A DNA stretch of 57,785 nt from Polaromonas sp. (GCA_021731285.1 JAKFXR010000034.1:1-57785), one strand, 5' to 3'; counted from the first letter of the stretch, positions 9,652 through 18,476 are shown. A program made the numbers and translations. Notes: generated from the sequence alone by a model not told the origin.

Positions 9652-10613
9652 AAGCAGTCGCTGCGTTGCTCGCCGGCGGGCTGTTGAGCATTGGCGTGTT
9701 TGCTGCTAGCGGGAACGCGGGAGGGGCGGCCGCGCAAGCTACGCCTCCCTTGCCAGCGGCTGCCCCTATGGCCACCGGCGCTTCTGCTGCCGTGCCAGGG
9801 CTAGTGGACGAGCGTCTCCGCTTGGAGCTTGCAAACGCTGCGTCGAGGCTCACATCTCTCGAAACTTCCATCGCGAAATCAGGGGAGAAGGCTGATCAAG
9901 TCGCCCTGCGGACTTCAACCTTTGCCTTGTATACCGCCCTAGGAGCGGCATTTCTCGCCGCACTTTTCAGCTTTGCGGCGCAAGCTCTGTTGATGTGGCA
10001 TCAGCGACGAATCAATCGTGCCGATTCTGAGGCGAAGGTCGCCAATACCTATATCGAATGGCAATTGCAGCAGTTGTCGGAGCTCTATGGTCCGATACGC
10101 GCATTGCTTGGGCAGTCCAACGTGTTGTATCGCCAGATGAACAGGGCTTTGGTCGCTGCCGATTCCAAAAAATTCAAACTCATCCCAGGGGACGATTTTG
10201 ACGGCCAAGAGTTTCAGATTTTCCACAATGGGGCTTGGTTGCGATTTCGAACCGTCAAGCATCTGGAAGAGGTCTACAACAAGGATTTTGGAGTAGAGCC
10301 GTATTTTGATGATGTCGTCGATGTGGGCGAACGGTTGGTGGATGTGATCCGCGAAAAAGCAGGGTTTGCCCGGCCCGAGGATGACGCGCTGGTGAAAGTC
10401 ATGGGCGACTATCTTGCGCATTACTTGGTGCTAAGGCGGCTGTTGAATCGAGCTAAGGATGGTGAGAAGTTGCATGTCAATGCGGCGGATGAACATGCCA
10501 CGTTCCCGAATCAGATCCAGGAATTGGTCGACAATGGCTTCAAAGCAATCAATGAGCAGGTTATGGAGTGGCGAAATTTTTCAGGAACGCGAAAAAATCA
10601 GCCTCGAATGTGA
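9648..10613 (+). CDS. Single-pass membrane protein with coiled-coil, fourth gene of the ssp effector operon
   Basis: 321 residues. The ATG overlaps the sspH stop as ATGA, so it is translationally coupled to the effector genes. The N-terminus is signal-like (MKAVAALLAGGLLSIGVFAA) followed by an Ala/Pro-rich stretch. A helical segment about 52-90 and a strong membrane helix at about 92-117 (ALYTALGAAFLAALFSFAAQ) lead into a charged cytoplasmic domain starting HQRRINRADSEAKVANTY. The 200-residue C-terminal domain is helical and not recognised. It is not one of the named Ssp or Dpt components I know. The position suggests membrane anchoring or sensing for the SspFGH complex, but that is inference. 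Confidence 0.75.
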   Translation: MKAVAALLAGGLLSIGVFAASGNAGGAAAQATPPLPAAAPMATGASAAVPGLVDERLRLELANAASRLTSLETSIAKSGEKADQVALRTSTFALYTALGAAFLAALFSFAAQALLMWHQRRINRADSEAKVANTYIEWQLQQLSELYGPIRALLGQSNVLYRQMNRALVAADSKKFKLIPGDDFDGQEFQIFHNGAWLRFRTVKHLEEVYNKDFGVEPYFDDVVDVGERLVDVIREKAGFARPEDDALVKVMGDYLAHYLVLRRLLNRAKDGEKLHVNAADEHATFPNQIQELVDNGFKAINEQVMEWRNFSGTRKNQPRM

Positions 10614-11200
10614 GCAACGAAACGATCGCTTTTTACGACAGGAATGCTGAACGCTACGCTTGGCAAACGGCGCAGGCCGATTTGTCAGAGCTCTACTCGC
10701 GATTTCTTCCGATTGTTCGACCTGGCGGCCGAATTCTTGATATCGGATGCGGCGGCGGACGAGACCTTCGGGAATTCAAATCTCGCGGATACCACTGCGT
10801 CGGAATTGAGCCCGCGCCTCGGCTTGCTCAATTTGCCCGTGAATATTCCGAGTGCGAAGTTTTAGTGGGCAACGCGGAGGATTTGGAATTCTTCCAGGAG
10901 TTCGATGGCGTGTGGGCTTGCGCATCGCTCCTTCACTTGGATCTCGTGAAGTTCAAAGTCGCAGCGGAAAATATTGCTGCTGCTCTAACTGTCGACGGCG
11001 CGCTGTTCCTCTCAATGCAAGAGGGAGTCGGGCACATGGTCGATGCGGACGGCCGCTTCTACGCGCGATATACAGCTGCGGAACTGAAAGCGATCGTTGG
11101 ATCTTGCGGGTTCACCGTCATCGAGCAGTGGTCCACTCAGGACACCCTGCCGGGGCGAGAGAGCATGGCCTGGCTGAACTTGCTGGCTAAAAAGACGTAG
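10610..11200 (+). CDS. Class I SAM-dependent methyltransferase, last gene of the ssp effector operon
   Basis: 196 residues from a GTG that overlaps the previous stop as GTGA; a longer reading from GTG 10568 would overlap the membrane-protein gene by 46 bp. SAM-binding motif I is RILDIGCGGGRDL, motif II is the acidic GIEPAP, and the post-motif region GVWACASLLHLD is typical of small-molecule or protein methyltransferases. There is no NPPY or PCQ motif, so it is unlikely to be a DNA base methyltransferase. The opening IAFYDRNAERYA is common in this methyltransferase group. Substrate unknown. It ends 8 nt from the end of sspD on the opposite strand. Confidence 0.75.
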   Translation: MSNETIAFYDRNAERYAWQTAQADLSELYSRFLPIVRPGGRILDIGCGGGRDLREFKSRGYHCVGIEPAPRLAQFAREYSECEVLVGNAEDLEFFQEFDGVWACASLLHLDLVKFKVAAENIAAALTVDGALFLSMQEGVGHMVDADGRFYARYTAAELKAIVGSCGFTVIEQWSTQDTLPGRESMAWLNLLAKKT

Positions 11201-11208
11201 ACGCTAGC

Positions 11209-12054
11209 TTATTTGTGACAGACGACGCATGCTCCGCCACCTTCGTCTTCGCCAAATAAATCGTCGAGGTCCTCGCAACCATCCGCAGCCACTGGACGCA
11301 ACGGATTGACGGGTCGGCTGGCCGCTTCGCGCTGTTTGCGGCGCTCGTAGTCAGCCACAATCTGGATAACGCGCGCGGGCTTTTCCAATTCGTCCAAGGG
11401 CTCGCCCTTCGACCAGGTGAAAGGCGAACCGTGTTCCAACGCATTTTTCTCGTAGCTCTTGGCCTCCTCGAATGCCTCGGGATGGCGATCTTTGAGGCGC
11501 ACCCACTCGATCTTTTGCTGGAAGAAACAGAAAGTGCATCCGCTACGCGAGCGCCAGTCGTAATACTTGGGCATGCCCACCCCGGAGGAGTCCAGGATGT
11601 CGTGCACGCCCTTCTTGTCGATGCCATCCTCGCGAAAAGGCAGACGCACTATCAGGTTGGGATGCTTTGTGGTGTAGCCCTCCCGAAATTCCTCATCCGA
11701 ACGTATGGCGACATAGCTAGTCACCTTGTCTCCGGCGGCGAGCATCGGGCGCACCCATTGCTCAAAAGGCGCGAGTTTCAACTGGCGCGTGCACCAACGG
11801 GTTTGAGCTGAGGGCAGGAAGTGGTGGTATTCACGAAGCCAGAAATCAAAGTCCCTGCGGGGGTTCAACCTTGCGATGGGTTTGCCCAGGAAGCCCTCCA
11901 GGCGCCCCAGAAATTCGTAGACCTCCGGCAGCTCTTTGCCGGTGTCGGTGAAGAAATATTCAACATCGAGCTCCGGGTGATGCTGCCTGACGTAGACCGC
12001 AAGAGCCGCGCTGTCGCGGCCGCCAGAGATTCCAAGCACGTGTTTGTCAGCCAT
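11209..12054 (-). CDS. sspD: SspD/DndC-like PP-loop (PAPS reductase family) enzyme of DNA phosphorothioation
   Basis: 281 residues. A PP-loop SGGRDS at residues 10-15 marks the ATP pyrophosphatase/PAPS-reductase fold. Cysteines C88 (RWCTRQLK), C173 and C176 (SGCTFCFF) could hold an iron-sulfur cluster as in DndC, and two more Cys form a C-terminal CVVC. In phosphorothioation systems this enzyme activates the DNA backbone phosphate for sulfur insertion. It is the last gene of the leftward sspB-sspC-sspD operon and its start overlaps the sspC stop by 8 nt. A canonical PAPS reductase for sulfate assimilation is unlikely because no other cys genes are adjacent and the partners are DUF4007 and a large ATPase. 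Confidence 0.82.
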   Translation of the reverse strand: MADKHVLGISGGRDSAALAVYVRQHHPELDVEYFFTDTGKELPEVYEFLGRLEGFLGKPIARLNPRRDFDFWLREYHHFLPSAQTRWCTRQLKLAPFEQWVRPMLAAGDKVTSYVAIRSDEEFREGYTTKHPNLIVRLPFREDGIDKKGVHDILDSSGVGMPKYYDWRSRSGCTFCFFQQKIEWVRLKDRHPEAFEEAKSYEKNALEHGSPFTWSKGEPLDELEKPARVIQIVADYERRKQREAASRPVNPLRPVAADGCEDLDDLFGEDEGGGACVVCHK

Positions 12055-15000
12055 GGGTCGAGCTCCGGTTTGGTTTGTCGTCTTCGGTCAACTGCATCCC
12101 CGCGTTCGCCAGGGCAGCAAGCATCAAGTCGGTGCCCAGCCCCTGGGAGCGCAAGTCTGCCACTAGCCTTTCAGCCATCATGGCGACCTTTGGCGCGTGC
12201 TTCTCGGGCACTGAGAACGAGCGTGAGATCGTCCTGGTTTCGGGACCCGCGCCGAACACCACCGCCCAAGCCTCAGTTTTCGGCTTGCGCCCCTTCACGC
12301 CCACGAACGCCTCGTCACGCCGAAACCGAAGCGCCGCCTGCGCAATTTCAAGCTTTGCCGCGTCGATGTCCCTGTCGTTCCAATCGCGAGGCGGCTTGTT
12401 CGCCGAAAGGCTTAGGATGCCCTCCATGCTTTCTCGGCCGCCGTCGTGCTTCGCCAATCGAGAGCAAAAAGCTTCCTGGCGAAGGTCCCCGCTAATTCCA
12501 TCGAGCATTTCTGCGCGAGCGCGCAGCGTAGCGAAGTCTTCGCGCGAACCGTCAAGTTCGGCGAGCATGGAGTCCTCGATTCCGCGCAGGAGCTCGTCGT
12601 ATGCGGTCACAAGCTCCGCGACGGGCTCGCGCAACTCCTCGGCGAATTGCGTTCCCGCCTTGCTGTCCAGCACCGCCGGCAGGTCAATGAACAGCACCTT
12701 GTGCGGGTCGCTTGCTTTGAGCAAGGTGTCGCGGACGGCGCGGGCTTTCGGGCTCAGGCGCTGCGTGCGCTGGGTCCACGCTGGCAAAGCGAAGACGAGG
12801 GCAACCAGGCCGCGCGCGGCTTCAAGCGGATCCATGGAGGCAGGAGCGGCCCGCAACTCCGACAGCACCTTCGCCACGGCTTGCAAGATCTCGGTCTTCT
12901 GCTCATCAATGACGATCCATCGCAGCGAAAACCGCTTCGTGTCTTGCAAATATTCGTCGAAGTCCGCATCTGTCAATTCGGGGATAAACACACCGTCCTT
13001 GTAGACCGCCAAGTTTCCACGGTTTGCCAGGACGAAAGCCGTGAAGTAGACAGGCATCAGGCCGGATCGCATGCCGTAGGGAGGCTGGGACCATAGTTTT
13101 TCGATGTCGATCACCGAAAGGCGAGCAGGCGCCTCAATGAGCAATTTTTTGGTTGCATCCCACACTGGGAGAAATGTCCTGGAGAGCTCGTCGGTCTCCT
13201 GGGGGGCCTTCAAGCGCCACGTCCCGTCTCCAGCGGGAACGTGCAAGCCCACGTGGGACAGCAAAGCCACATGCAGCCCACGCTCGGCCGGAAAGCCTTC
13301 GATGCCGAGATGCTCCACGGCTTCGTGGCTCAGCATCCTGTGAATAAGGTCGCGACGGGCCTTTACGCTATTGCTCGACGGACTCTCCCGGTTGACCAGC
13401 TCGCTCCAGACTTCTGGGGCCTTGTCATAGAGCTTGTCGGCGAGTTCGGATGCGATGCGCGAGAGCCTCATGCCGCTCCTGGCGGGTTCGGCGCCGATTT
13501 GCCAGCGAGCGTTTGCTATGCCTGCTCGCAGCGCCTCTTGCAGCCCAGAGCGCACGTCGGCGAGCCTGGCATGCACTTCGCGCCGGGCCACCCGGTCCCC
13601 GCTGAGCTCGTGGCGGCCTTGCACCTGCTGCAAAGCGACCAGCTCGCCGCCGAGGTCTTCGATCTTGGCGTGGTTCGGCGGCACGCCGACGACGACCGGC
13701 CATGGACGGGAGCGCGCGTATTGCGCGGCTTGGCGCGAGGACGTTTTGGCGTTCTCCCCGCGTTCGGGCAGCGCTAGGACAAAAAGTCCGAAGTCCCCAT
13801 TGGTCGGCGCGAATTTCTCCGCGACCTTCGACGCTTCCGAAAGCCTGCACAGCGCCATGTTCATCCAGCGCATCGTGCCGGTGTAGTGGTAGTGGCGCTT
13901 TGCGACCACTGGATGCAGGTTGGCCAGGCTAGATAGCAGGGCGAAGTCAAGATGAGGCTGGGCGGAGCGGGCCTGAGCGATGGCCGCCTCGATGTCGAAG
14001 TCGCTGCCTTCGAAAACTGACCATGCTCCGATATGCTTTTTGAACAGAAGCACTTTGAGCGCGGTGAGGCTCTCAAGGGCTTCGTCGACCTCTGGCCGGG
14101 GAATGTCGCTGAAAATCGCCGCGAGCACGTCTGGCTCGGCAGCCAGACCGGACCCGTTGCGAAACAGGTCGATCACAGCGACGTTCTTGATCAGCGCGAC
14201 TTGCAGAGGATTGCCAGACTTGGCCTCCGCGCGCTCCACGGCCTCAACGGCCTGCGCCCAGCGATGCCCGTCGGGGGACGCGAGGATGGCGGGCTCCAAA
14301 TTGGCCCGGAGGTAGTCCCAATAGTCATCGGGTCGATACCAGCGCGGACTCGAGGCCAACGTCGATTGCAAATAAGCGCGAAAGCCAGACGGTTCGACAG
14401 ACGCCAAAAATCCAAAGACGCTGCGTTCGTTTTGCCCAAACTGCCGCTTGGAGATGGGGCCGAGCAGGGCCGCCATGGCGGGATGCAGGGGCCAGCACCG
14501 CGCCAGGCTAGCTGCGAAATTAGGCCCTACCGCTGGGCGCCTCGACCTGATGGAGTCGGCGATGGCTTGAGCCGGCGGCGGCACCCAGTTTTCGTGCTTC
14601 TGGCCTTCGATGGCGCGACCAATCAACTCCACGACTTCATCGCTCGCGGCGACAAGTGGGATGTCGGCGTAGCGGCCTTGAACTTTGGCCCAGTCGTCGC
14701 GCGTGTCGATGCCCAATCGCTTCGCGTATTGCGCAAACGCCTGATGCAAGATGCCAACGACGACGACTTTGCCCTTGGCCCGCCCGCCGAGTTCAGCCAG
14801 GTCTTGATAAAAATTCAAGTCGTCGCCAACGCCAACGGCCGAGGCTTCCAAGAATTTGCCCATCTCGTCGATGAGCACGAGGACGCCGTCCCACTGTCGC
14901 GAGTCGGCGAGGTCGCAAATTTTTTCGATCAAAGCCGTCGGGGTGAGCTTCTTCGGCTCGCCGCGCCCGCCAACCGCTTTATGCAGCGCCTTGGTGAGCT

Positions 15001-15391
15001 CATCGACCACGCTCGCGAGCTTGCCAACAGCGGGCAGCACCAACCATCCTCGCCTGCAGGCGAAAGCTGTGTCGAAGGAGTCGATCTTGTCCGTCGCCAG
15101 CAGCTCGCGGGCCTTTTGCCTGACGGGCTTGGACTCCGAAAGCGCGCTGGCCAAAGCCACGGCGAGGGACGATTTTCCCCCGCCGAATGGCCCCGTCCAG
15201 GTGAAGGCGCGTTGGTTGCCCTGCGTGAGCTGCCGGGACATGCTCTCGAGCACGCCCCTCGCCGTGGCATGGCACACGTAGCCATCGAGCGCGTCAGATC
15301 GTCCTAGGTCGGCGTCGATGCGGATCGAGCGTTGATACAGCCTCGAAATTCGGACGACTTCGGAGAGCGGGGCGTCTTTGAGGTCACGCAT
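12047..15391 (-). CDS. sspC: SspC-like large P-loop ATPase of the phosphorothioation modification module
   Basis: 1114 residues. Walker A is GPFGGGKS at 67-74 and Walker B is LVLIDEMGKF with D175-E176, followed by the AAA/STAND-like stretch KGKVVVVGILHQAFAQYAKR. The C-terminal two thirds are long and helical with no recognised enzyme motif. SspC is the ATPase of the SspBCD complex, which works with the nickase SspB and the PP-loop enzyme SspD to place phosphorothioates on one strand. The gene overlaps both neighbours by 8 nt, supporting a single operon. Similar large ATPases occur in BREX, but no pglZ or brxL gene is present. Confidence 0.78.
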   Translation of the reverse strand: MRDLKDAPLSEVVRISRLYQRSIRIDADLGRSDALDGYVCHATARGVLESMSRQLTQGNQRAFTWTGPFGGGKSSLAVALASALSESKPVRQKARELLATDKIDSFDTAFACRRGWLVLPAVGKLASVVDELTKALHKAVGGRGEPKKLTPTALIEKICDLADSRQWDGVLVLIDEMGKFLEASAVGVGDDLNFYQDLAELGGRAKGKVVVVGILHQAFAQYAKRLGIDTRDDWAKVQGRYADIPLVAASDEVVELIGRAIEGQKHENWVPPPAQAIADSIRSRRPAVGPNFAASLARCWPLHPAMAALLGPISKRQFGQNERSVFGFLASVEPSGFRAYLQSTLASSPRWYRPDDYWDYLRANLEPAILASPDGHRWAQAVEAVERAEAKSGNPLQVALIKNVAVIDLFRNGSGLAAEPDVLAAIFSDIPRPEVDEALESLTALKVLLFKKHIGAWSVFEGSDFDIEAAIAQARSAQPHLDFALLSSLANLHPVVAKRHYHYTGTMRWMNMALCRLSEASKVAEKFAPTNGDFGLFVLALPERGENAKTSSRQAAQYARSRPWPVVVGVPPNHAKIEDLGGELVALQQVQGRHELSGDRVARREVHARLADVRSGLQEALRAGIANARWQIGAEPARSGMRLSRIASELADKLYDKAPEVWSELVNRESPSSNSVKARRDLIHRMLSHEAVEHLGIEGFPAERGLHVALLSHVGLHVPAGDGTWRLKAPQETDELSRTFLPVWDATKKLLIEAPARLSVIDIEKLWSQPPYGMRSGLMPVYFTAFVLANRGNLAVYKDGVFIPELTDADFDEYLQDTKRFSLRWIVIDEQKTEILQAVAKVLSELRAAPASMDPLEAARGLVALVFALPAWTQRTQRLSPKARAVRDTLLKASDPHKVLFIDLPAVLDSKAGTQFAEELREPVAELVTAYDELLRGIEDSMLAELDGSREDFATLRARAEMLDGISGDLRQEAFCSRLAKHDGGRESMEGILSLSANKPPRDWNDRDIDAAKLEIAQAALRFRRDEAFVGVKGRKPKTEAWAVVFGAGPETRTISRSFSVPEKHAPKVAMMAERLVADLRSQGLGTDLMLAALANAGMQLTEDDKPNRSSTHG

Positions 15392-16307
15392 ACGCTTGCT
15401 TCATCATGCGCGTTGAGAGGTTCGTGCCCTTCGCGCGGTTGCGCAGCACTTGGCGAAGACCCGCCGTGTCGGTCCATGTGAGCACGCCATGCGTGAGCTC
15501 TTCAAGTCCGAACAGCCTCTCGGCCACCGACTCTTCGTCGAGCTTGAAAACGCGGCCGGGAGATCCCTCGCCGTAGGCGATGGCTTCGAATGGGAGCGAG
15601 CTCAGATCTTTCGCCGCGCGGTCCCAGTAGTCGAGAAGCGCGAAGGCGAAAAGGCCGTCGCTCAGCGTCGCCTTGGGCCCTCGGCGAAAGGCGAAGTGCC
15701 CCTTGCGCTCTTCGTAAATGAGGCCGAGTTCGGCAAGCATCGGCTCAGCGTATTCCTCAGGCGAGCCGCCTACCGCGCGCGGCGCGTAGCCACGCAGACA
15801 AGTCTCAATGTCGCGCGAGAACGTCGCAGGGGAAAGCCGCCGATTCGCATCGATGCTCTTGGCGTAGTCGGCGAGGGGCGCCTCCAACTCGTCGCGGGTG
15901 AAGGACGAGCCGGTGACATGGTTGAAGAGCCAATACCAGGTGGTTGCGCGCTTGCCGCGGCCCGCCAAACACCAATGGCAATACCAAGCAGTGCTCGGGT
16001 GCTCGGAGTAGGGGTCAAGGCCGTCATCGACGAAGATTTGGCGGCCCATGGGAGTGACGGGGAAGTTTCCACCGTCATCGTCGTCGGTGATGATGTCGCA
16101 GGCCAGAGCCCAATGGCGAATGGACGCCACCATGTTCTTGCCGACCCCAAACTGCGCGATCGCGTCCTCGTTGGCGAATGCAGCTCTCGGAACGACGCCG
16201 TCGATGGCTTGATCGACAGTCTTCTTCAGCCACATCTGACGGAGCGGAAAAGTCTCATGCCCTGCGAAATGGGCAGCGATTCCGTCAGTGGTCTTTTTTC
16301 TTCTCAT
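15384..16307 (-). CDS. sspB: SspB-like DUF4007 DNA nickase of the phosphorothioation module
   Basis: 307 residues. The DUF4007 signature is at the N-terminus: FAGHETFPLRQMWLKK with H17, E18 and R23, followed by the VGKNMVASIRHWALA helix-turn-helix-like segment. DUF4007 proteins pair with PP-loop enzymes in phosphorothioation loci, and SspB is reported to nick DNA as the first step of sulfur insertion. It is the first gene of the leftward operon. Its promoter must lie in 16308-16526, where two inverted repeats are found. No cysteine desulfurase gene (sspA) accompanies it; a housekeeping IscS could provide sulfur. Confidence 0.8.
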   Translation of the reverse strand: MRRKKTTDGIAAHFAGHETFPLRQMWLKKTVDQAIDGVVPRAAFANEDAIAQFGVGKNMVASIRHWALACDIITDDDDGGNFPVTPMGRQIFVDDGLDPYSEHPSTAWYCHWCLAGRGKRATTWYWLFNHVTGSSFTRDELEAPLADYAKSIDANRRLSPATFSRDIETCLRGYAPRAVGGSPEEYAEPMLAELGLIYEERKGHFAFRRGPKATLSDGLFAFALLDYWDRAAKDLSSLPFEAIAYGEGSPGRVFKLDEESVAERLFGLEELTHGVLTWTDTAGLRQVLRNRAKGTNLSTRMMKQAYA

Positions 16308-16327
16308 AAAGGCATTCTAGCCTCGCT

Positions 16328-16349
16328 CACTGGATGGAACCGTCCAGTG
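16328..16349. promoter_or_regulatory. Second inverted repeat upstream of sspB
   Basis: CACTGGA at 16328-16334 and TCCAGTG at 16343-16349 form a 7-bp inverted repeat with an 8-nt spacer, 20 bp upstream of the sspB ATG. It may be a second operator or lie in the 5' leader. Confidence 0.45.
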
Positions 16350-16355
16350 GGCAAT

Positions 16356-16373
16356 AGTGCAGACGTCTGCACT
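16356..16373. promoter_or_regulatory. Perfect 18-bp palindrome in the sspB promoter region (operator candidate)
   Basis: AGTGCAGACGTCTGCACT is a perfect palindrome without spacer, 49 bp upstream of the sspB start. Perfect palindromes of this length are typical dimeric-regulator sites. No adjacent regulator gene is visible, so the binding protein is unknown. Confidence 0.6.
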
Positions 16374-16526
16374 GCGTCGATGGTAGTGCAAGCAGCGTTG
16401 CCTCTCCATGAGGGAACACCCCTGTGAATGCGCGCGATGGATCGATAAATCAACAACAGCCTCCCGCGATCCCATGAATCCTTGGCCTGATTTGCGGATA
16501 CATATCCGAAAACGACGGTTTTCATG

Positions 16527-17825
16527 TCAGGCCCGCACTCGCGGCATGTCTTCCCAACATGTTGTGTAGGCTGGTGTGCGCCGCTCTTGCTTCATGCTCC
16601 ATGCGCGCTTTGCGCCAGCGGTGCCGGAGCTGCCGACAATCACCGTTCCCTTGCCGTAGCGGCGGTTGAGGACGTCCATCGCCGTCATAAGCCTGCCAGC
16701 GTCTTTGGGCTCGTCGTCAAGATCGAGCTCGTCTTGAACAATCGAATCCGGCTGCAGGTCGAGCAGCATCACTCCTGCCTTGGCGTAGCGAAACTCCGGT
16801 TTGTAAATTGCGTCCAGACCCAGGACGGCCGCCCCGGCGATCTTGATGGTGTCGCAACTTGGGCGGCGCAGGGGAATGGTGATCGAGCGTGAATACTGCG
16901 GGTCGTCCTTGCGAAATGGGCTCGTCCGGATGAAGACATGCACTTGGCCCGCCAAGCCGCGCTGCTTGCGCAGCTTCTCTGACGCCCGCGCTGCGAAGTC
17001 CGTCACCGCTTCCGTGAGGTCAGCTTTTGATGTCACGACCTGCCCAAAAGACCGCGTGCTCGCGATCTCCTTCTTGTCTGGCGGGATGTCTTCAATGTCC
17101 ACGCAGGACACACCTTGGAGCTCGCGGACGGTGCGCTCCAACACCACGCTCCAACCGCGGCGCACGGTGGCGGCGTCGAGCTTGACCAAGTCGGCGACAG
17201 TGAATACGCCCCCAGTGTTGAGCTGCACGGCGATCCGCCGGCCGATACCCCAAACCTCTTCCACGTTGGTGTGTGCGAAGACGTCTAGGAGTTCGTCAGG
17301 CGAAAGCGTCGAAAAGTCGCACACCTGCGAGAGCTTGGCCGGGTAGGAGCCTGGCTTGCGCTCTGCGGTCTTGGCGACGTGGTTCGCGAGCTTCGCCAAG
17401 GTTTTGGTCTGGCCGATGCCGATCCCGCAGGGTATGCCCACCCAGTCGAGGATCCGGTCGCGCATCCTGCGGCCGCGAGCCACATGGTCGCCACGCACGC
17501 CAGTGAGGTCGATAAAGCTCTCGTCGATGGAGTAGATCTCCTGGCGGGGACCGAAGCCTGCGGTGAGGCTCGCGACCCGGTCGCTGATGTCCCCGTAGAG
17601 AGCGAAGTTGGCCGAGAGGGCGATGAGGCCGTGCGACTCCTCCATGTGCCGGATCTGGAACCAGGGCGCGCCCATCTTGATGCCAAGCGCCTTCGCCTCG
17701 TTGCTCCTGGCAATGGCGCAGCCGTCGTTGTTGGAGAGCACGATGACGGGCAAACCGTTGAGCGAGGGCCGGAACACCCGCTCGCAGCTCACGTAGAAAT
17801 TGTTCCCGTCGATCAGCGCGAACAT
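16527..17825 (-). CDS. umuC: UmuC, catalytic subunit of error-prone DNA polymerase V
   Basis: 432 residues, full length for UmuC. It opens with [16 protein letters not shown], giving the first catalytic Asp, and carries [12 protein letters not shown] with the Asp-Glu pair of Y-family polymerases, then helix-hairpin-helix elements ([14 protein letters not shown]) and the little-finger domain. It performs translesion synthesis after SOS induction, activated by cleaved UmuD. It follows umuD by 3 nt in a leftward operon preceded by a LexA box. Island-borne umuDC copies are common on plasmids and integrative elements; whether the host has a second copy cannot be seen. Confidence 0.95.
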   Translation of the reverse strand: MFALIDGNNFYVSCERVFRPSLNGLPVIVLSNNDGCAIARSNEAKALGIKMGAPWFQIRHMEESHGLIALSANFALYGDISDRVASLTAGFGPRQEIYSIDESFIDLTGVRGDHVARGRRMRDRILDWVGIPCGIGIGQTKTLAKLANHVAKTAERKPGSYPAKLSQVCDFSTLSPDELLDVFAHTNVEEVWGIGRRIAVQLNTGGVFTVADLVKLDAATVRRGWSVVLERTVRELQGVSCVDIEDIPPDKKEIASTRSFGQVVTSKADLTEAVTDFAARASEKLRKQRGLAGQVHVFIRTSPFRKDDPQYSRSITIPLRRPSCDTIKIAGAAVLGLDAIYKPEFRYAKAGVMLLDLQPDSIVQDELDLDDEPKDAGRLMTAMDVLNRRYGKGTVIVGSSGTAGAKRAWSMKQERRTPAYTTCWEDMPRVRA

Positions 17826-17828
17826 AGC

Positions 17829-18263
17829 TCAGTGCACGTTGAACGATTTGATGGCCGTGAGGACCACGCCCCAGACGAGCAGGGTCTGGCCTTCTTTGGG
17901 AACGATGTCGGCGTAGGTCGGGTTGCCCGCTCTGAGTTTGAGCACCCCGTTGCGCTTCCACAGGAATTTGACCACGAACTCGTTGTCCAAGTTCGCCACG
18001 ACTATGTGGCCGTGCCTAGGCCGGATCGCCCGGTCCACCAGCAGGATGTCGCCGTCGAAGATGCCGTATTCCACCATCGATTCGCCCGAGGTCCGCATGA
18101 CGTAGGTCGCGGCAGGGTGCAGGATGAGCTTCTCCAGCACGTCGATGCGCGTGGCGCCCAGGTCCTCGGCCGGCGACGGAAAGCCCGCCTTGACCTTGGC
18201 GGCCAGCTCTTGAAGCCATACGGGCGACACGTCCAGAAGCTGGGGCAATGCATAGGCGTCCAT
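17829..18263 (-). CDS. umuD: UmuD-like self-cleaving accessory protein (S24 peptidase)
   Basis: 144 residues, the usual UmuD size. The probable autocleavage site is Ala26-Gly27 in KVKAGFPSPAED. The catalytic Ser-Lys dyad is S62 in TSGESM and K99 in FVVKF, close to S60/K97 of E. coli UmuD. After RecA-stimulated self-cleavage UmuD' binds UmuC. The gene lies directly upstream of umuC and downstream of a 63-codon gene, all leftward. No N-terminal DNA-binding domain is present, so it is not a LexA-type repressor. Confidence 0.93.
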   Translation of the reverse strand: MDAYALPQLLDVSPVWLQELAAKVKAGFPSPAEDLGATRIDVLEKLILHPAATYVMRTSGESMVEYGIFDGDILLVDRAIRPRHGHIVVANLDNEFVVKFLWKRNGVLKLRAGNPTYADIVPKEGQTLLVWGVVLTAIKSFNVH

Positions 18264-18284
18264 CGGCGAGTTCGCGCGGGCGCG

Positions 18285-18476
18285 TCATTGCAGGGGGGTG
18301 GTGATCGGGCTCAGCCAGCGCGCTGCCGCCTCTTCGGGCGGCAAGGCGCGCAGGTCGGCGTCGTTCCAAATGACAACCGCCGCTTCCTCCAACTGGGCCT
18401 GATTTACCGTCACCCAGCGCTCGTGTAGGCGCTCAGCGCACTTCGCGATCCATTGGGAGGGGGTGAGGCTGTCCAT
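18285..18476 (-). CDS. Small hypothetical protein, first gene of the SOS umuDC operon
   Basis: 63 residues from the ATG at 18476 (MDSLTPSQWIAKCAERLHER). The open frame extends further upstream but would run across the LexA box, so this start is preferred. There is no clear Shine-Dalgarno sequence and the ATG is only 10 nt from the SOS box, so the transcript may be leaderless. The protein is helical and acidic toward the C-terminus (PPEEAAARWL). I know of no function. Position 21 nt before umuD makes it part of the damage-inducible operon. Confidence 0.6.
   Translation of the reverse strand: MDSLTPSQWIAKCAERLHERWVTVNQAQLEEAAVVIWNDADLRALPPEEAAARWLSPITTPLQ

Noticed and set aside
12446-15307. 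Long open frames opposite sspC (for example 14033-15307)
   Set aside because: They are mirror frames of a GC-rich gene with clear P-loop motifs and lack their own start signals or family resemblance.
12047-16307. BREX or DISARM system
   Set aside because: No pglZ, brxL or drm genes; DUF4007 with a PP-loop enzyme fits phosphorothioation better.
16495-16508. CGGATA-CA-TATCCG as a terminator after umuC
   Set aside because: The stem is short with a two-base loop and has no T-run in the direction of umuC transcription.
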